NCBI GenBank assembly: GCA_033807775.1
Contig: CM066317.1
Location: 34,661,870 to 34,725,869 of the forward strand
Direction of reading: 5' to 3'
Length of the DNA: 64,000 bases
From: Saussurea involucrata
Taxonomy: Eukaryota; Streptophyta; Magnoliopsida; Asterales; Asteraceae
Within the stretch, counting starts at the first letter, position 1, and each line of letters starts with the position of its first letter. Positions 35,601 through 47,665 of this stretch are shown here, one piece after another. The translations under genes and the position numbers were made by a program. Below the pieces are notes generated by a model. It searched no databases and was not told the origin of the DNA. It saw nothing but the letters and a program-made list of their open reading frames with translations.

Positions 35601-35905
35601 ATATCTCCATATCATCAAAGTTGACGTGTCACGACGGTTTATCTATAAACCCGTCACACTTTAATCACTTTCAACAATGATCATCTTGTCAAGAAGTGAT
35701 TTCACAATTATAACCTTGAATGAATGGTTGGAATGAATTATTAATTAATAATTTACACCATCAAAAATTGGTTTTAAATCTTAACTTCACCCTACACCCA
35801 AGCTAAGGTTGTTAGCCTATCATCGCTCGGGATCCTTGCATTTTTAAAGGGAAGAAAATAAACATTTACAACTAAAAATAATGATTAAAACTACGTTATG
35901 ATAAC
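35601..35905 (-). repeat. Right (5') LTR remnant of the Athila-like element, inner part
   Basis: Matches 25627-25932 of the left LTR nearly base for base (CGTGTCACGACGGTTTATCT and onward). It starts abruptly at about 35601, so the LTR segment corresponding to 25126-25626, the primer-binding site and the 5' leader before gag are deleted. It ends at ATAAC (35901-35905), the target duplication of the Tat insertion, and resumes at 56172. Confidence 0.85.
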
Positions 35906-36683
35906 TGTTTGGGTAAAATTTTCACCAGTCTCGACCACGACCAAAAAAGAAAAAACATTTGTTACACTTTTTTATAACAAGGTAAAATCATAAATACTTT
36001 ATCGTCTGACCAAAGTTGGAATCAAAAGTTACTCACGACGCTCAACCGTCGTAAGGAACCTTACGACCTCGACCGACTAACATACGATATTACTGTTACG
36101 CTTTCACTGTTTAATGCAGGGTCAATACCATTAATGACCAACGGCTATAACCGACGAAGATCATTACGAGCATTAAACCCAACAGCCGTTACGACCGTTA
36201 CCCGAAGCTTTTATGGAATCATTAAAGCATTTGAAGACTATAAATACAAGGGTTCCATCCTCATTTGCGGACAACTGAACTCTTAAGAACACTCACTACA
36301 GTATTCGAAGCAAAGAACTATCTCTCTCAGAAGATCGCTCACGACGCATTATTTTTATACACGACGTACTAGTTTTTACGCACGACACAACTGTTTATTT
36401 TACATCTAAAGTCTTTTCTTTCATTTGTATTGTAACCATTGTACTCTCGACACCTGAAACATAAGGACATCGCCCCTGTTTGGCGATCATAGTGCAGCGA
36501 CGACATCCACTGTCGTCCGCGGGTTTTTTCCTCGTTGAGGTTTTTCCCGCGTCACCAAAATCCCTTCGTCTCATTTACATTTTTGTCTTTATCGCATTGC
36601 TTTGTCGAACGATTCCTATCTTTAGTTGTTAAGTTCCACAATCAACCTTAAGTTATCCTTCTGGACGATTTTTGGCATTAACA
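35906..36683 (+). repeat. 5' LTR of the outer Tat element (778 bp)
   Basis: TGTTTGGG to ATTAACA, with a TATA box TATAAATA at 36239-36246. Compared with the 3' LTR at 55421-56171 it carries a few extra short segments (for example near 36085 and 36215) but is otherwise very similar. The primer-binding site follows two bases later. Confidence 0.92.
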
Positions 36684-36685
36684 GT

Positions 36686-36704
36686 TTGGCGCCCACCGTA
36701 GGGC
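36686..36704 (+). promoter_or_regulatory. Primer-binding site region, outer Tat
   Basis: TTGGCGCCCACCG starts two bases after the LTR end, where minus-strand synthesis is primed. TGGCGCC-type sites are usual in Tat and Athila elements. I do not assign the tRNA. The inner element has the same sequence at 41743. Confidence 0.75.
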
Positions 36705-36782
36705 CCCATCTAGAGAAAATCTTCGACAAACGTGCGTCTTACTAACGGTTTCGTGGAGTTCCTTCTTTTCTGTCTCAGGAAA

Positions 36783-39029
36783 ATGGCAGGTAATGGAAAC
36801 CCAGAGCAGATCATCGTCCAGATGCATTGGGAGCTTGAAAATACGCGCCGTCAGATCGATGCCCTTGCTGATCAAAGTCGAAGGGCAGCTGAAGAAATCG
36901 CGCGACTGAGGAATTTATTCGGACCACAGAACGGTCCCAGACCATTCGTTTAGAATCTAGGTCCAGGATCGTTCGGTCAGAATCCCGGATCCGCTCCATT
37001 CGTCCATAATCCAGGTTCGGGTCCATTCGTTCGGAATCCAGGACCAGGATCGTTCGGACAGAACCAGCAGCAAGCTCCATTCATGCAGAACCAGCAGCAG
37101 GGGTCGTTCATCCCAAATCCCCAGTTCGGGTCGGTTCCTCCTCAGCATTTGAGGCCACCACTCATGAACAATGGATCTCAGCCGTACTTCGTCTCTTTCA
37201 ACGGCGACGCCAACGGTTCGTCGTACGGAACCCGTTCAGTAGTTAATCCTCCAACAGGTGCGAACTCCGATCCTAACGACCCCGTCGCTCAGCGATTGAA
37301 GATGTTAGAAAACCAGAATGAGCGTGTCCTGTCTTTGCTCGCTAAGCTGCCGGGGGCAGCTGTGCCCGTCGATGTCGAGCCTCGTTCGGGATTTCAGGCG
37401 TCGCCTTTCGTCGACACGATAGCGAACGTCGACATCCCTAAGAAGTATAATATCCCCGCCTTCGCACCCAAGTACTCTGGGATATCCGATCCAACATAGC
37501 ACATCACACAGTATAAGCAGCTGATGTGGACAGTCTCGATCCCGCATATGTACCAGGAAGTTTGCATGTGCAAGAGTTTTGGGGCGACCCTCACGGGTCC
37601 TGCCCTTCAATGGTTGATTAATCTCAAACCCAAATCCATCGGGTCGTTCGCCGAGTTAGTCAACCAGTTCTCCCAGCAATTCGCCAGTAGTCGCAAGATG
37701 GAGAACCAGACCAGCGACTTGTATTATGTCATACAGAAGACCGGTGAATCCATCCGGAGTTATTTCAATAGGTTTAATGCCGAGATGATCAGTGTCTGTA
37801 ACTGCGACGTCAAGACCGCGATCAAAGCCTACCAACGTGGTCTAGACGACAGTTTGGGTCTATACACCGATTTGACCAAATATCCTCTGGAGAATTTTGA
37901 AGACGTTCGAGCCAGAACTCTTGCCTATATGAGGGTGGAAGACGATGCTGCCTTTCGTCGTAAGCCTTCTGACGACAAGAGGTCACTTGGTGTGAAAAAT
38001 CCAGAATTCAAGACAAAGGCAGTGTCTAAGTCAGAGCCCGCCCGACAAATCTCGAACGTCCGATTCAAGACGAAAGCGGAGTTCAAGACCGCGACCACGA
38101 CCAAATTTCTTCACTACCACAAGATATCCTCTTACGGATTCAAAAGGAGTACTAAGGACTTGGTCGAGGCCCTGAAGACTGTCCAGGCAACCATCCGGTG
38201 GCCGAAGAAGTTCGATAAAGACGGCGGTAAGAAAGATAAGTCAAAGTGGTGCGACTTCCATGTCAACCACGGTCACCTGACGGACGACTGTATGGCTCTA
38301 AAAAAGGAGCTTGCATATCACGTCCCAAAGGGAAATCTCAAAGATATCATCGATGACGTTACTCCAGCTAACGATGTTCGACCGCCGACTCCCGATCATG
38401 CAAAGGTCGTCAACTGCATCACTGGTGTCTCCGACGTGTGCGGTCTGACATATTCCGCTGCCAAACGTCACGCCAGCTAGGCACCTGACGATCGACCTAC
38501 CCCTCGTTCATCAAGACCCAAAGGAGATCTGGAGTTTGAAGCCATGAAGATTTCATTCGACCAAGACGACCTCGGAGATTCGTATCGCAAACATCATGAC
38601 GGGTTGATCATTCAACTAACGATTGGTAATTGTTTAACTCGACGAGTCTTGGTCGACGGAGGCAGTTCAGCAAACGTCATCTTCCTTGATACCATCAAGG
38701 CCATGGGAATCGATCGATCGGAAATCACCCGATGCTCGACAACCTTGGTCTGTTTCAATGGAGACGCTTCGAGGACCTTTGGAGAGATCACCTTGCCTGT
38801 CTATGCCGGAGGAATCAACAAGCAGACCAAGTTCAACGTCATCGACTGTGTGTCGGCCTATAACATCATCTTTTGTCGACCATGGATCCATGACATGAAA
38901 GCCGTTCCCTCGACGTATCATCAGACCATGAAGTTCCCTACGTCGTGGGGAATCCAGGAGATCAAAAGTGAGCCGAAAGTCGCCCACGACTGCTATAAGA
39001 CCATCCTGAAACCACAGAAGCAGGTCATA
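36783..39029 (+). pseudogene. Tat gag-protease (outer copy), three premature stops
   Basis: One frame runs from the ATG at 36783. The N-terminal helix (IIVQMHWELENTRRQIDALA) leads into Gly/Pro/Gln-rich repeats, then a capsid region (FGATLTGPALQWLINLKPKS, FAELVNQFSQQFASSRKM, ESIRSYFNRFNAEM) and a Cys/His motif (WCDFHVNHGHLTDDC). The protease shows VLVDGGSSANVIF (active site D-G-G) and IIFCRPWIHDM. TAG codons at 36951, 37497 and 38478 interrupt it; the first breaks the repeat region, while the inner copy reads GAG and CAG at the latter two. The frame ends at the TAG at 39030, which the inner copy shares. Confidence 0.88.
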
Positions 39030-39038
39030 TAGCAATTA
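39030..39038 (+). promoter_or_regulatory. Candidate leaky stop UAG-CAA-UUA at the protease/RT boundary (outer Tat)
   Basis: TAG CAA TTA lies in frame between the protease and RT, and RT continues in the same frame. This is the UAG-CAR-YYA context known to allow readthrough in tobamoviruses and reported for soybean SIRE1. The inner Tat copy has the same nine bases at 44106-44114. Use as a programmed readthrough signal is inference. Confidence 0.55.
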
Positions 39039-40945
39039 CAGGTCCAGGATGCTCCTGGGACAGCCGACGACTATCGCCTGGAGGAAGTCGTCATGGACCA
39101 GAGCAAGCCTGACCAGAAAGTCTTTGTAGGTTCGTCCCTCGATCCCTGCCTTAAAGACAAACTGGTATCTTTTTCGCAGGAACATGCCGACTGCTCTGCC
39201 TGGTCGCACGAAGACATGGTCGGCATAGACCCCAGCATCATTTCCCATAATCTCAATGTTGACCCGTCATTTAAGCCTATCAAACAAAAGCGCCGAAAAT
39301 TTGCTCCTGAAAGGAATAAGGTGATAAATGACGAGGTCGACAACCTCCTCAAGACAGGGAAAATTCGAGAAGTAAAGTACCCCGACTGGCTTGCTAATGT
39401 CGTGGTCGTGGCAAAGAAGAATGGCAAATGGAGGGTCCGTATCGACTTCACAGATCTAAACAAAGCTTGTCCAAAATATCCTTTTCCATTGCCACATATC
39501 GATGCCATTGTCGACGCGACAGCAGGGCATGAACTATTGACGTTCATGGATGCTTATTCTGGATACAATCAGATCCTGATGCACGTCGAGGACCAAGAAA
39601 AGACCGCATTCATGACAGATCGATGTATTTATGCTATAAAGTTATTCCATTCGGTTTAAAAAATGCAGGTTCTACCTACCAGCGCCTGGTGAATAAAATG
39701 TTTAAAGATCATCTTGGCGACACGATGGAGGTTTATATCGACGACATGCTGGTCAAGTCAAAGCAAGCAACCGACCACGTCGATCATTTGAGGCAGTCGT
39801 TCGACATCCTTCGAAAATATAGCATGAAGCTCAACCCGACGAAATGTTCCTTTGGCGTCAGTGCAAGAAAATTCCTAGGGTATATGGTCACTCGTCGAGG
39901 AATCGAGGCCAACCCCGACCAGATCAAAGCCATTATCGAGATCAAATCTCCAAGAAATTTCAAAGAGGTCCAAAGGCTCACTGGTCGGGTGGCAGCTCTA
40001 AACAGGTTTATCTCTCGATCCTCAGATAAATGCCATCTATTTTAAAATGTCCTCAGGAAAAATAGAGGCTTCGATTGGACCAACGATCACGAGCAAGCAC
40101 TGCAAAAATTAAAGGAGTACATGACGTCGCCTCCTTTACTGTCAAAACCTCACGATCATGAGGTCCTGCAGCTATATTTGGCTGTTAGTCCTAATGCAGT
40201 AAGTGTAATCCTGACACGAGAAGATGAAAAGCAGCAACTGCCGATCTACTATGTAAGTAAATCTCTCTAGGACGCAGAAACAAGGTATTCCTCTATGGAA
40301 AAATTGCTTTTATCGCTAGTCACAGCTGCTAAAAAATTGCGACACTACTTTGAATCGCATCCTATTACTGTCGTGACTAACTTTCCTCTTAAGTCTGTCT
40401 TGAGGAAACCTGAGTTGACAGGTCGTTTGGCAAAATGGAGCATATATCTCAGTAGCTACGACATCGATTTTAAGCCCAGGACCGCAATAAAATCGTAAGC
40501 TTTGGAAGATTTCATTGCTGATTTCAGCCCCGAGCTGGAAAAAGAAGCAGAGCTCGAGGTGTCAACTGTGGCAACTCACGACGACGTACCTTGGACTCTA
40601 CATGTCGACGGTTCATCCAACACTAGAGGTTCAAGACTAGGCGTCGTCTTAAAGTCGCCATAGGGGGGCAAGATGGTGAATTCCGTGCGATGCGACTTTA
40701 AAACCACCAACAACGAAGCTGAGTACGAAGCCCTGATCGTGGGAATGAATATGGCCCACGACTCGGGGGCAACCGCGCTACATGTCAGAAGCGATTCTCT
40801 CCTGATCGTGAACTAGATGAATGTAGAATTCGCGGCTAAAGATTCAAAAATGACAGCGTACCTAAAGGTAGCAAAGGAAAAATCCGAAAAGTTCAAATCA
40901 TTTTCTATTGAACAGATTCCAAGGGACCAGAACACTCAAGCCGAC
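39033..40945 (+). pseudogene. Tat RT, RNase H and first part of archaeal-type RNase H (outer copy)
   Basis: The RT shows KRRKFAPERNKVINDEV, KKNGKWRVRIDFTDLNKACP, FMDAYSGYNQI and PFGLKNAGSTYQRLVNKMF. The catalytic YIDDM is present in this copy, followed by FLGYMVTRRGIEANPDQ. A 1-bp loss near 39635 shifts frame and a TAA at about 40043 follows. The connection and RNase H region (YSSMEKLLLSLV, FKPRTAIKS) has further stops near 40268 and 40498. The second RNase H (HVDGSSNTRG, TTNNEAEYEALIVG) stops at the inner insertion at 40945 and resumes at 50838. Not functional as it stands. Confidence 0.88.
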
Positions 40946-40950
40946 TAAAC

Positions 40951-41740
40951 TGTTTGGGTAAAATTTCACCAGTCTCGACCACGACCAAAAAAGGGAAAAC
41001 ATTTATTACACTTTTCTATAATGAGGTCATATCATAAGCACTTTATCGTCTGACCAAAGTTTTAATCGAAAGTTACTCACGACACTCGACCGTCGTAAGG
41101 AACCTTACGACCTTGACCGACTAATGTGCGATATTACTGTTATGTTTTCACTGTTTAATGCAGGATCAACAGTATTAATGACCAACAGCTATAACCGACG
41201 AAGATCATTATGAGCAATAACTCAGCGACCGTTACGACTGTTACATTCATGAGGGTCATTCAAAGCTGCGAAGACTATAAATACCAAGAGTCCAGCCTCA
41301 TTTGCGGACAACTGAACTGAACTCTAAGGAATACTCACTGTAGGAACGAAGAATACTCTCTCTCGAAAGATCACTCTCGACGCACAAATGCAACGCACGA
41401 CACTTTGTTTTTACACACGATGCACTCGTTTTTACATTCGATACCCTTGTTTACTTTACGATTAAAGTCTTTCTTTCATTTGTACTGTAATCATTGTGCT
41501 CTCGACACCCGAAACATAAGGATATCTCTCGTGTTTGGCGACCATAGTGCAACGACGACATCATCACTGTCGTCCGTGGGTTTTTTCCTCGTTGAGGTTT
41601 TTCCCGCGTCACCAAAATCTTTCGTCTCATTTACGTTTTCTGTCTTCGTCGTACTGTTTGTCGAACGATTTCCTTTCTTTAGTTGTTGAGCTCCACAATC
41701 AACCTTAAGTTATTCTTCTGGACGATTTTTGGCATTAACA
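40951..41740 (+). repeat. 5' LTR of the inner Tat element (790 bp)
   Basis: TGTTTGGGTAAAATTTCACC to GGCATTAACA; TATA box TATAAATA at 41276-41283. Followed by the TTGGCGCCCACCG primer-binding site at 41743. Very close to the LTR at 50052. Confidence 0.93.
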
Positions 41741-41841
41741 GTTTGGCGCCCACCGTGGGGCCCCATCTAGAGAAAATCTTCGACAAACGTGCGTCTTACT
41801 AACGGTTTCTTGGAGTTTCCTCTTCTTTCTGTTTCAGGAAA

Positions 41842-44105
41842 ATGGCAGCCCATGGAAATCAAGAGCAGCTCATTGCCCAAATGTATCATGAGCTGGAAGC
41901 TGCGCGCAATCAAATCAATGTCCTGGCTGATCAGACTCAGAGAGCAGCTGAGGAAATCGCGCGGCTAAGGAATCAGAATCCGGGCGGATCGTTTGGACCA
42001 CAGAACGGTCCAAGACCATTCGTTCAGAATCCAGGTCCAGGATCGTTCGGTCAGAATCCAGGATCCGCTCCATTCGTCCATAATCCAGGTTCGGGTCCAT
42101 TCGTTCAGAATCCAGGACCAGGACCATTCGGTCAGAATCAACAGCAAGTTCCGTTCGGTCAGAACCATCAACAGGGATCGTTCGGTGGCAATCCCCAGTT
42201 CGTGCCAGTTCCTCCTCAGCATCTGAGACCTCCACTCATGAACAATGGATCTCAGCCATACTTCATCCCTTTCAATGGGGACGCCAATGGCTCCTCGTAC
42301 GGAAACGGCACCAGTTCAGGAGTTAATCCTCAAACCGGTGCAAATCCTGATCCTAGCGACCCCGTCGCTCAGCGGTTGAAGATGCTGGAAGACCAGACTG
42401 AGCGTGTCCTATCTTTGCTCGCCAAGTTGTCGGGGCCAGCCGTGCCAGTCGATGTCGAGCCTCACTCAGGATTTCAGGCGTCGCCTTTCGTTGAAACGAT
42501 CTCGACAGTCGACGTCCCAAAGAAGTATAATATCCCCGCCTTCACGCCCAAGTATTCAGGGATAACCGATCCAACAGAGCACATTGCGCAGTATAAGCAG
42601 CTGATGTGGACGATCTCGATCCCATATATGTAACAGGAAGTTTGCATATGCTAAAGTTTTGGGGAAACCCTTACAGGTCCTGCTCTCCAATGGTTGATTA
42701 ACCTCAGGCCCAAATCCATCGGGTCGTTCGCTAAGTTAGTCAATCAGTTCTCCCAGCAGTTCGCCAGCAGTCGTAAGATGGAGAAGCATACCATAGACTT
42801 GTATTATGTCGTGCAGAAGGCCGGTGAATCCATCCGGAGTTACTTCAATAGATTCAATGCAGAAATGATCAGTGTCCGTAACTGCGATGTCAAGACCGCG
42901 ATCGAAGCCTACAAGCATGGTCTAGACGACAGTTCGGGTCTATACACTGACTTGACCAAGTATCCTCCAGAGAATTTCGAATACGTTCGATCCAGAACCC
43001 TTGCCTATATGGGGGTGGAAGACGACGCGACCTTTCGTCGTAAGCATTCTGACGACAAGAGGTTGCTTGGTGTAAAAAAGCCAGAGTTCAAGATGAAGGC
43101 AGTATCCAAGTCAGAGCATGCCCGACAAATCTCGAACGTCCGATTCAAGACGAAAGCGGAGTTCAAGATCGCGACCGCGACTAAGTTCCCTCAATACCCT
43201 AAGATATCCTCTTACGGGTTCAAAGGAACTACTAAGGACCTGGTCGAGGCCCTGAAGACCATCCAGGCGACCATCCAATGGCCGAAGAAGTCCGACAAAG
43301 ACGACGGTAAGAAAGATAAGTCAAAGTGGTGCGACTTCCATGTCAACCACGGTTACCTGACGGACGACTGTATGGCTCTCAAAAAGGAGCTTGCATATCA
43401 CGTCCCGAAGGGCAATCTCAAAGATATCATCGACGACGTTACTCCAGTTAACGACGTTCGACCGCTGACTCCCGATCATGCAAAGGTCGTCAACTGCATC
43501 ACTGGTGGCTCCGACGTGTGCGGTCTGACATATTCCGCAGCCAAATGTCACGCCAGCCAGGCACCTGACGATCGACCTACCCCTCGTTCATCAAGACCCA
43601 AAGGAGATCTGGAGTTAGAAGCCATGAAGATTTTATTCGACCAAGACGACCTCGGCGATTCGTATCGCAGGCATCATGACGGGTTGATCATTCAACTCAC
43701 GATTGGTAATTGTTCAACCCGACGAGTCTTGGTCGATGGAGGCAGTTCAGCGAACGTCATCTTCCTTAATACCATCAAGGCCATGGGAATCGATCGGAAA
43801 TCACCCGATGCTCGACAACCTTGGTCAGTTTCAATGGAGACGCGACGAGTACCTTTGGAGAGATCACCCTGCCTGTCTATGCCGGAGGAATCAACAAGGA
43901 GACCAAGTTCAACGTCATCGACTGTGCGTCGGCCTATAACATCATCTTAGGTCGACCCTGGATCCATGATATGTAAGCCGTTCCCTCGACGTATCATCAG
44001 ACCATGAAATTCCCTACACCGTGGGGAGTCCAGGAGATCAAAAGTGAGTCGAAAGTCGCCCGTGATTGCTACAAGACCACCCTGAAGCCGCAGAAGCAGG
44101 CCATC
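41842..44105 (+). pseudogene. Tat gag-protease (inner copy), broken
   Basis: Starts at the ATG at 41842 (MAAHGNQEQLIAQMYHELEA). A proline/glycine-rich section follows with repeated NPGPGPF-like units (about residues 50-120), then the capsid region, the WCDFHVNHGYLTDDC motif and the protease VLVDGGSSANVIF. Lesions are TAA at 42631, a second TAA near 42652, a 4-bp loss (GATC) near 43796 that shifts the frame inside the protease, and TAA at 43974. These differ from the lesions of the outer copy. The frame then reaches the shared TAG at 44106. Confidence 0.88.
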
Positions 44106-44114
44106 TAGCAATTA
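44106..44114 (+). promoter_or_regulatory. Candidate leaky stop UAG-CAA-UUA at the protease/RT boundary (inner Tat)
   Basis: TAG CAA TTA in the protease frame, with RT continuing in the same frame (once the upstream 4-bp loss is allowed for). Same nine bases and position as in the outer copy. Here a second TAG follows at 44115-44117 where the outer copy has CAG, which would block readthrough in this particular copy. Confidence 0.55.
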
Positions 44115-44117
44115 TAG

Positions 44118-47115
44118 GTCCAGGATGCTCCTGGGACAGCTGACGACTATCTCCTAGAGGAAGTCGTCCTGGACCAGAGCAAGCCTGACCATAAGGTCTT
44201 TATAGGTTCATCCCTCGATCCCTGCCTTAAAGACAAACTGATATCTTTTTTGCAGGAACATGCCGACTGTTTTTCCTGGTCGCATGAAGATATGGTCGGC
44301 ATAGACCCAAGCATTATTTTCCATAAGCTCAATGTCGACCCGTCATTTAAGCCTATCAAACAAAAGCGCCGAAAATTTACTCCTGAAAGGAATAAGGTGA
44401 TAAATGACGAGGTCGACAACCTCCTTAAGACAGGGAAGATTCGAGAAGTGAAGTACCCCGACTGGCTCGCTAATGTCGTGGTTGTGGCGAAGAAAAATGG
44501 CAAATGGAGGTTCTGTATCGACTTCGCAGATCTCAACAAAGCTTGTCCAAAAGATCCTTTTCCATTGCCACATATCGATGCCATGGTCGACGCGACAGCA
44601 TGACATGAACTATTGACGTTCATGGATGCTTATTCTGGATACAATCAGATCCTGATGCACGTCGAGGACCCAGAAAAGACTACATTCATGACGGATCGAG
44701 GTATTTATTGTTATAAAGTTATGCCTTTCGGACTAAAAAATGCAGGATCAGATCAAAGCTATTATCGAGATCAAATCTCCAAGAAATTTCAAAAAAGTCC
44801 AAAGGCTTACTGGTCGGGTGGCAGCTATGAACAGGTTTATCTCTCGATCCTCAGACAAATGTTATTTATTTTATAACGTCCTCAGGAAAAATAAAGGCTT
44901 CGACTGGACCGACGACCATGAGAAAGCACTGCAAAAATTAAACTAATATATGGCGTCGCCTCCTTTGCTGTCAAAGCCTCACGATCATGAGGTCTTGCAG
45001 CTATAATTGGCTGTTAGTCCTAATGCAGTAAGCGTCGTCCTGACATGAGAAGATGAAAAGCAGCAACTGCCGATCTACTATGTAAGTAAATCTCTCTTGG
45101 ATGCCGAGACCAGGTATTCCTCTATGGAAAAATTGCTTTTATCGCTAGTCATCGCTGCTAAAAAATCGCGACACTATTTTGAATCGCATCCTATTACTGT
45201 CGTGACTAACTTTCCTCTTAAGTATGTCTTGAGGAAACCTGAGTTGATAGGTCATTTGGCAAAATGGAGCATATATCTCAGCAGTTACGACATCGATTTC
45301 AAGCCTAGGACCGCGATCAAATCGCAAGCTTTGGCAGATTTCATTGCTGATTTCAGTCCTGAGCTGGAAAAAGAAGCAGAACTCGAAGTATCTACTGTGG
45401 CGACTCACGACGACGTACCTTGGACTCTGTATGTCGATGGATCGTCCAACAGTAGAGGTTCAGGCCTAGGCGTCGTCTTAAAGTCGCCACAGGGGGGCAA
45501 GATGGTGTATTCAAGCCGATGCGACTTCAAAACCACTAACAACGAAGCTGAGTATGAAGCCTTGATCGTGGGAATGAATATGGCCCACGACTCGGGGGCA
45601 ACCGCGCTACATGTCAAAAGCGATTCTCTCTTGGTCGTGAACCAGATCAATGGAGAAATTGCGGCTAAAGATTCAAAAATGACAACGTACTTGAAGGTAG
45701 CAAAAGAAAATTCCAAAAAGTTTAAATCTTTTTCTATTGAACAGATTCCAAGGGACCAGAACACTCAAGTCGACGCTTTAGCAAACCTTGGATCTGCATT
45801 GGTCGAACCAATATTTTATAGCAATGCCATGATCCATCTGGCGACATCGTCCATTGAAAATAACGATGTCGTCCAGATCGAAGACCAAGAAGGTGATTGG
45901 TCATGCAACATCCGAAATTTCCTTATGCACGACCAACTCCCGGAAGACAAGATGGAAGTTCGGAAGATCAGATTCAAAGCATCTAGGTATGTCGTGATCG
46001 GAGATAGGCTCTATCGACGATCATCGACAGGCTTAAACCTGAGATGCGTCACCAGCAAAAGTCAAGTTCAAAAGATCCTTCAAGAGATGCACGATGGAGA
46101 GTGTGGCAATCACTCAGGAGGTCGCAGTTTGGCTAATCGTATATCTCGACAAGGCTATTTTTGGCCAACACTGCGACAAGACGCCATCAGGTATGTCCAG
46201 AACTGTGATCCCTGCCAACGACATTCAGGTATGTCCCATAAACCTTCTGTACCTTTGCACTCGACATTGATCCCATGGCCCTTCATGAGATGGGGGATGG
46301 ACATTGTCGGCAAGCTACCACCTGCTCCAGGGCAAAAGGTATTTCTCCTTGTACTTACGGATTATTTTTCTAAGTGGGTATAAGCGGCTGCTTTCTCCCA
46401 AGTTCGGGACAAGGAAGTCGTCTCTTTTATCCAGACTAACATCATATGCAGGTTTGGGAATCCATCCAAAATTGTCTGTGACAATGGATCCCAGTTCATA
46501 AGCAACAGGACTCGACAGTTCTATGAGGACCGCAATATTAAGCTAACGACCTCGACCCCCAGGTATCCCCAGGCAAATGGACTTGCTGAGTCAAGCAATA
46601 AAACCATCATTGCTTTGATCAAGAAAAGGTTAAAAGCTGCAAAGAGAAAGTGGGTCGAAGAACTCCCTTCAGTCCTGTGGGCGAATCGCACGACACCTCG
46701 CACGTCCACAAGACAAACCCCTTTTTCCCTGGTCTATGGTTGCGAAGCAGTCTTGCCGGTCGAGGTCCAGCTCCCAACCTCGAGGCATACTTCCGTCGAC
46801 CACAACCTGGTTGATTTAAGTTATGACCTCGACGCCCTAGAAGAGCTTAGAGAATCAGCATTAATCAGAATGGCATCACAAAAGCAAGCGGTCGAGCGAC
46901 ATTTCAATAAAAATGTCAAAGTTAAAGTCTTTCAAGAAGGTGACTACGTCCTCCGTCTAGTGTTCCAAAGCACTCAAGAGCTTTCCACCAAGTGGGAAGG
47001 ACCTTATCGTATCTCCGAAGTCGTGGGTAAAGGTGCCTACCGGCTTCAAACCCTCGACAATCAAGATGTCCCACGTATCTGGAATGCAACACATTTGAAA
47101 AGGTATTTCTTCTAA
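44118..47115 (+). pseudogene. Tat pol (inner copy): RT with catalytic deletion, RNase H, aRNH, integrase
   Basis: The RT begins normally (KRRKFTPERNKVINDEV, IDFADLNKACP) with a TGA at 44601. After PFGLKNAG about 250 bp present in the outer copy (39670-39920) are missing, removing the YIDD catalytic box and shifting frame. Stops follow near 44946 and 45004. From 45097 to 46383 a long frame covers RNase H, the archaeal-type RNase H (YVDGSSNSRGSG, TTNNEAEYEALIVG, ALHVKSDSLLVVNQING) and the integrase zinc finger (HDGECGNHSGGR ... CDPCQRH). A TAA at 46381 precedes the integrase core (LTDYFSKW, CDNGSQF, GLAESSNK) ending at 47115. Confidence 0.9.
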
Positions 47116-47665
47116 ACCCTTTTTTTCTTATACGATTTTTATTTATCACGACGAGTACTAACTTAAGCATCGGAGGGTCATTGGTTAGCCAACGACCAAC
47201 CTCTGACATTGTCTTATCGCATGATCGCACGACTTAAGCGAGTTACCAAGTCTATTGTACGACTTCAATAAATTTTTGCAGGAACGCACGACTCGAGTTC
47301 ATCGCATGATTTAATTGTACGATCATAAGGTCTAACGACCCCGCGATCTATGTTTCTAACTTAGAAGAATTTCATGTTCTGAATGAATGCTTTGATCGCA
47401 TGTACTTACGTTTGCCCACACGATTTAAAAATATAAAAGTCTTATGACGTATGTTCTAATCGTTGTATTACAATGAATGCCTAAGTCGCACGACTTCTTG
47501 TTCATTTTATACTTAGTGAATTTCACGATTGATATTGTTCACGAAATGTATGAGACACAAGTACAAAAGAAATTTAAGTTTCATTCATTGAATAATCGTT
47601 CAGTTACATCCAAATAACTCGACCACTAACAGTCGAGTGACAAAAACAAGAGAGACTAAAAAATT
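47116..47665. other. Spacer between integrase and the antisense gene (inner Tat)
   Basis: No frame of note. It carries repeated short motifs of the form TCGCACGACTT, ATCGCATGAT and TGTACGACTT at irregular spacing, also present in the outer copy (52201-52792). It is the convergent 3' region of the sense pol and antisense gene transcripts. Confidence 0.6.

Noticed and set aside
41915..42235. Minus-strand ORFs within gag of the Tat elements
   Set aside because: Mirror frames of the Gly/Pro/Gln repeat region of gag.
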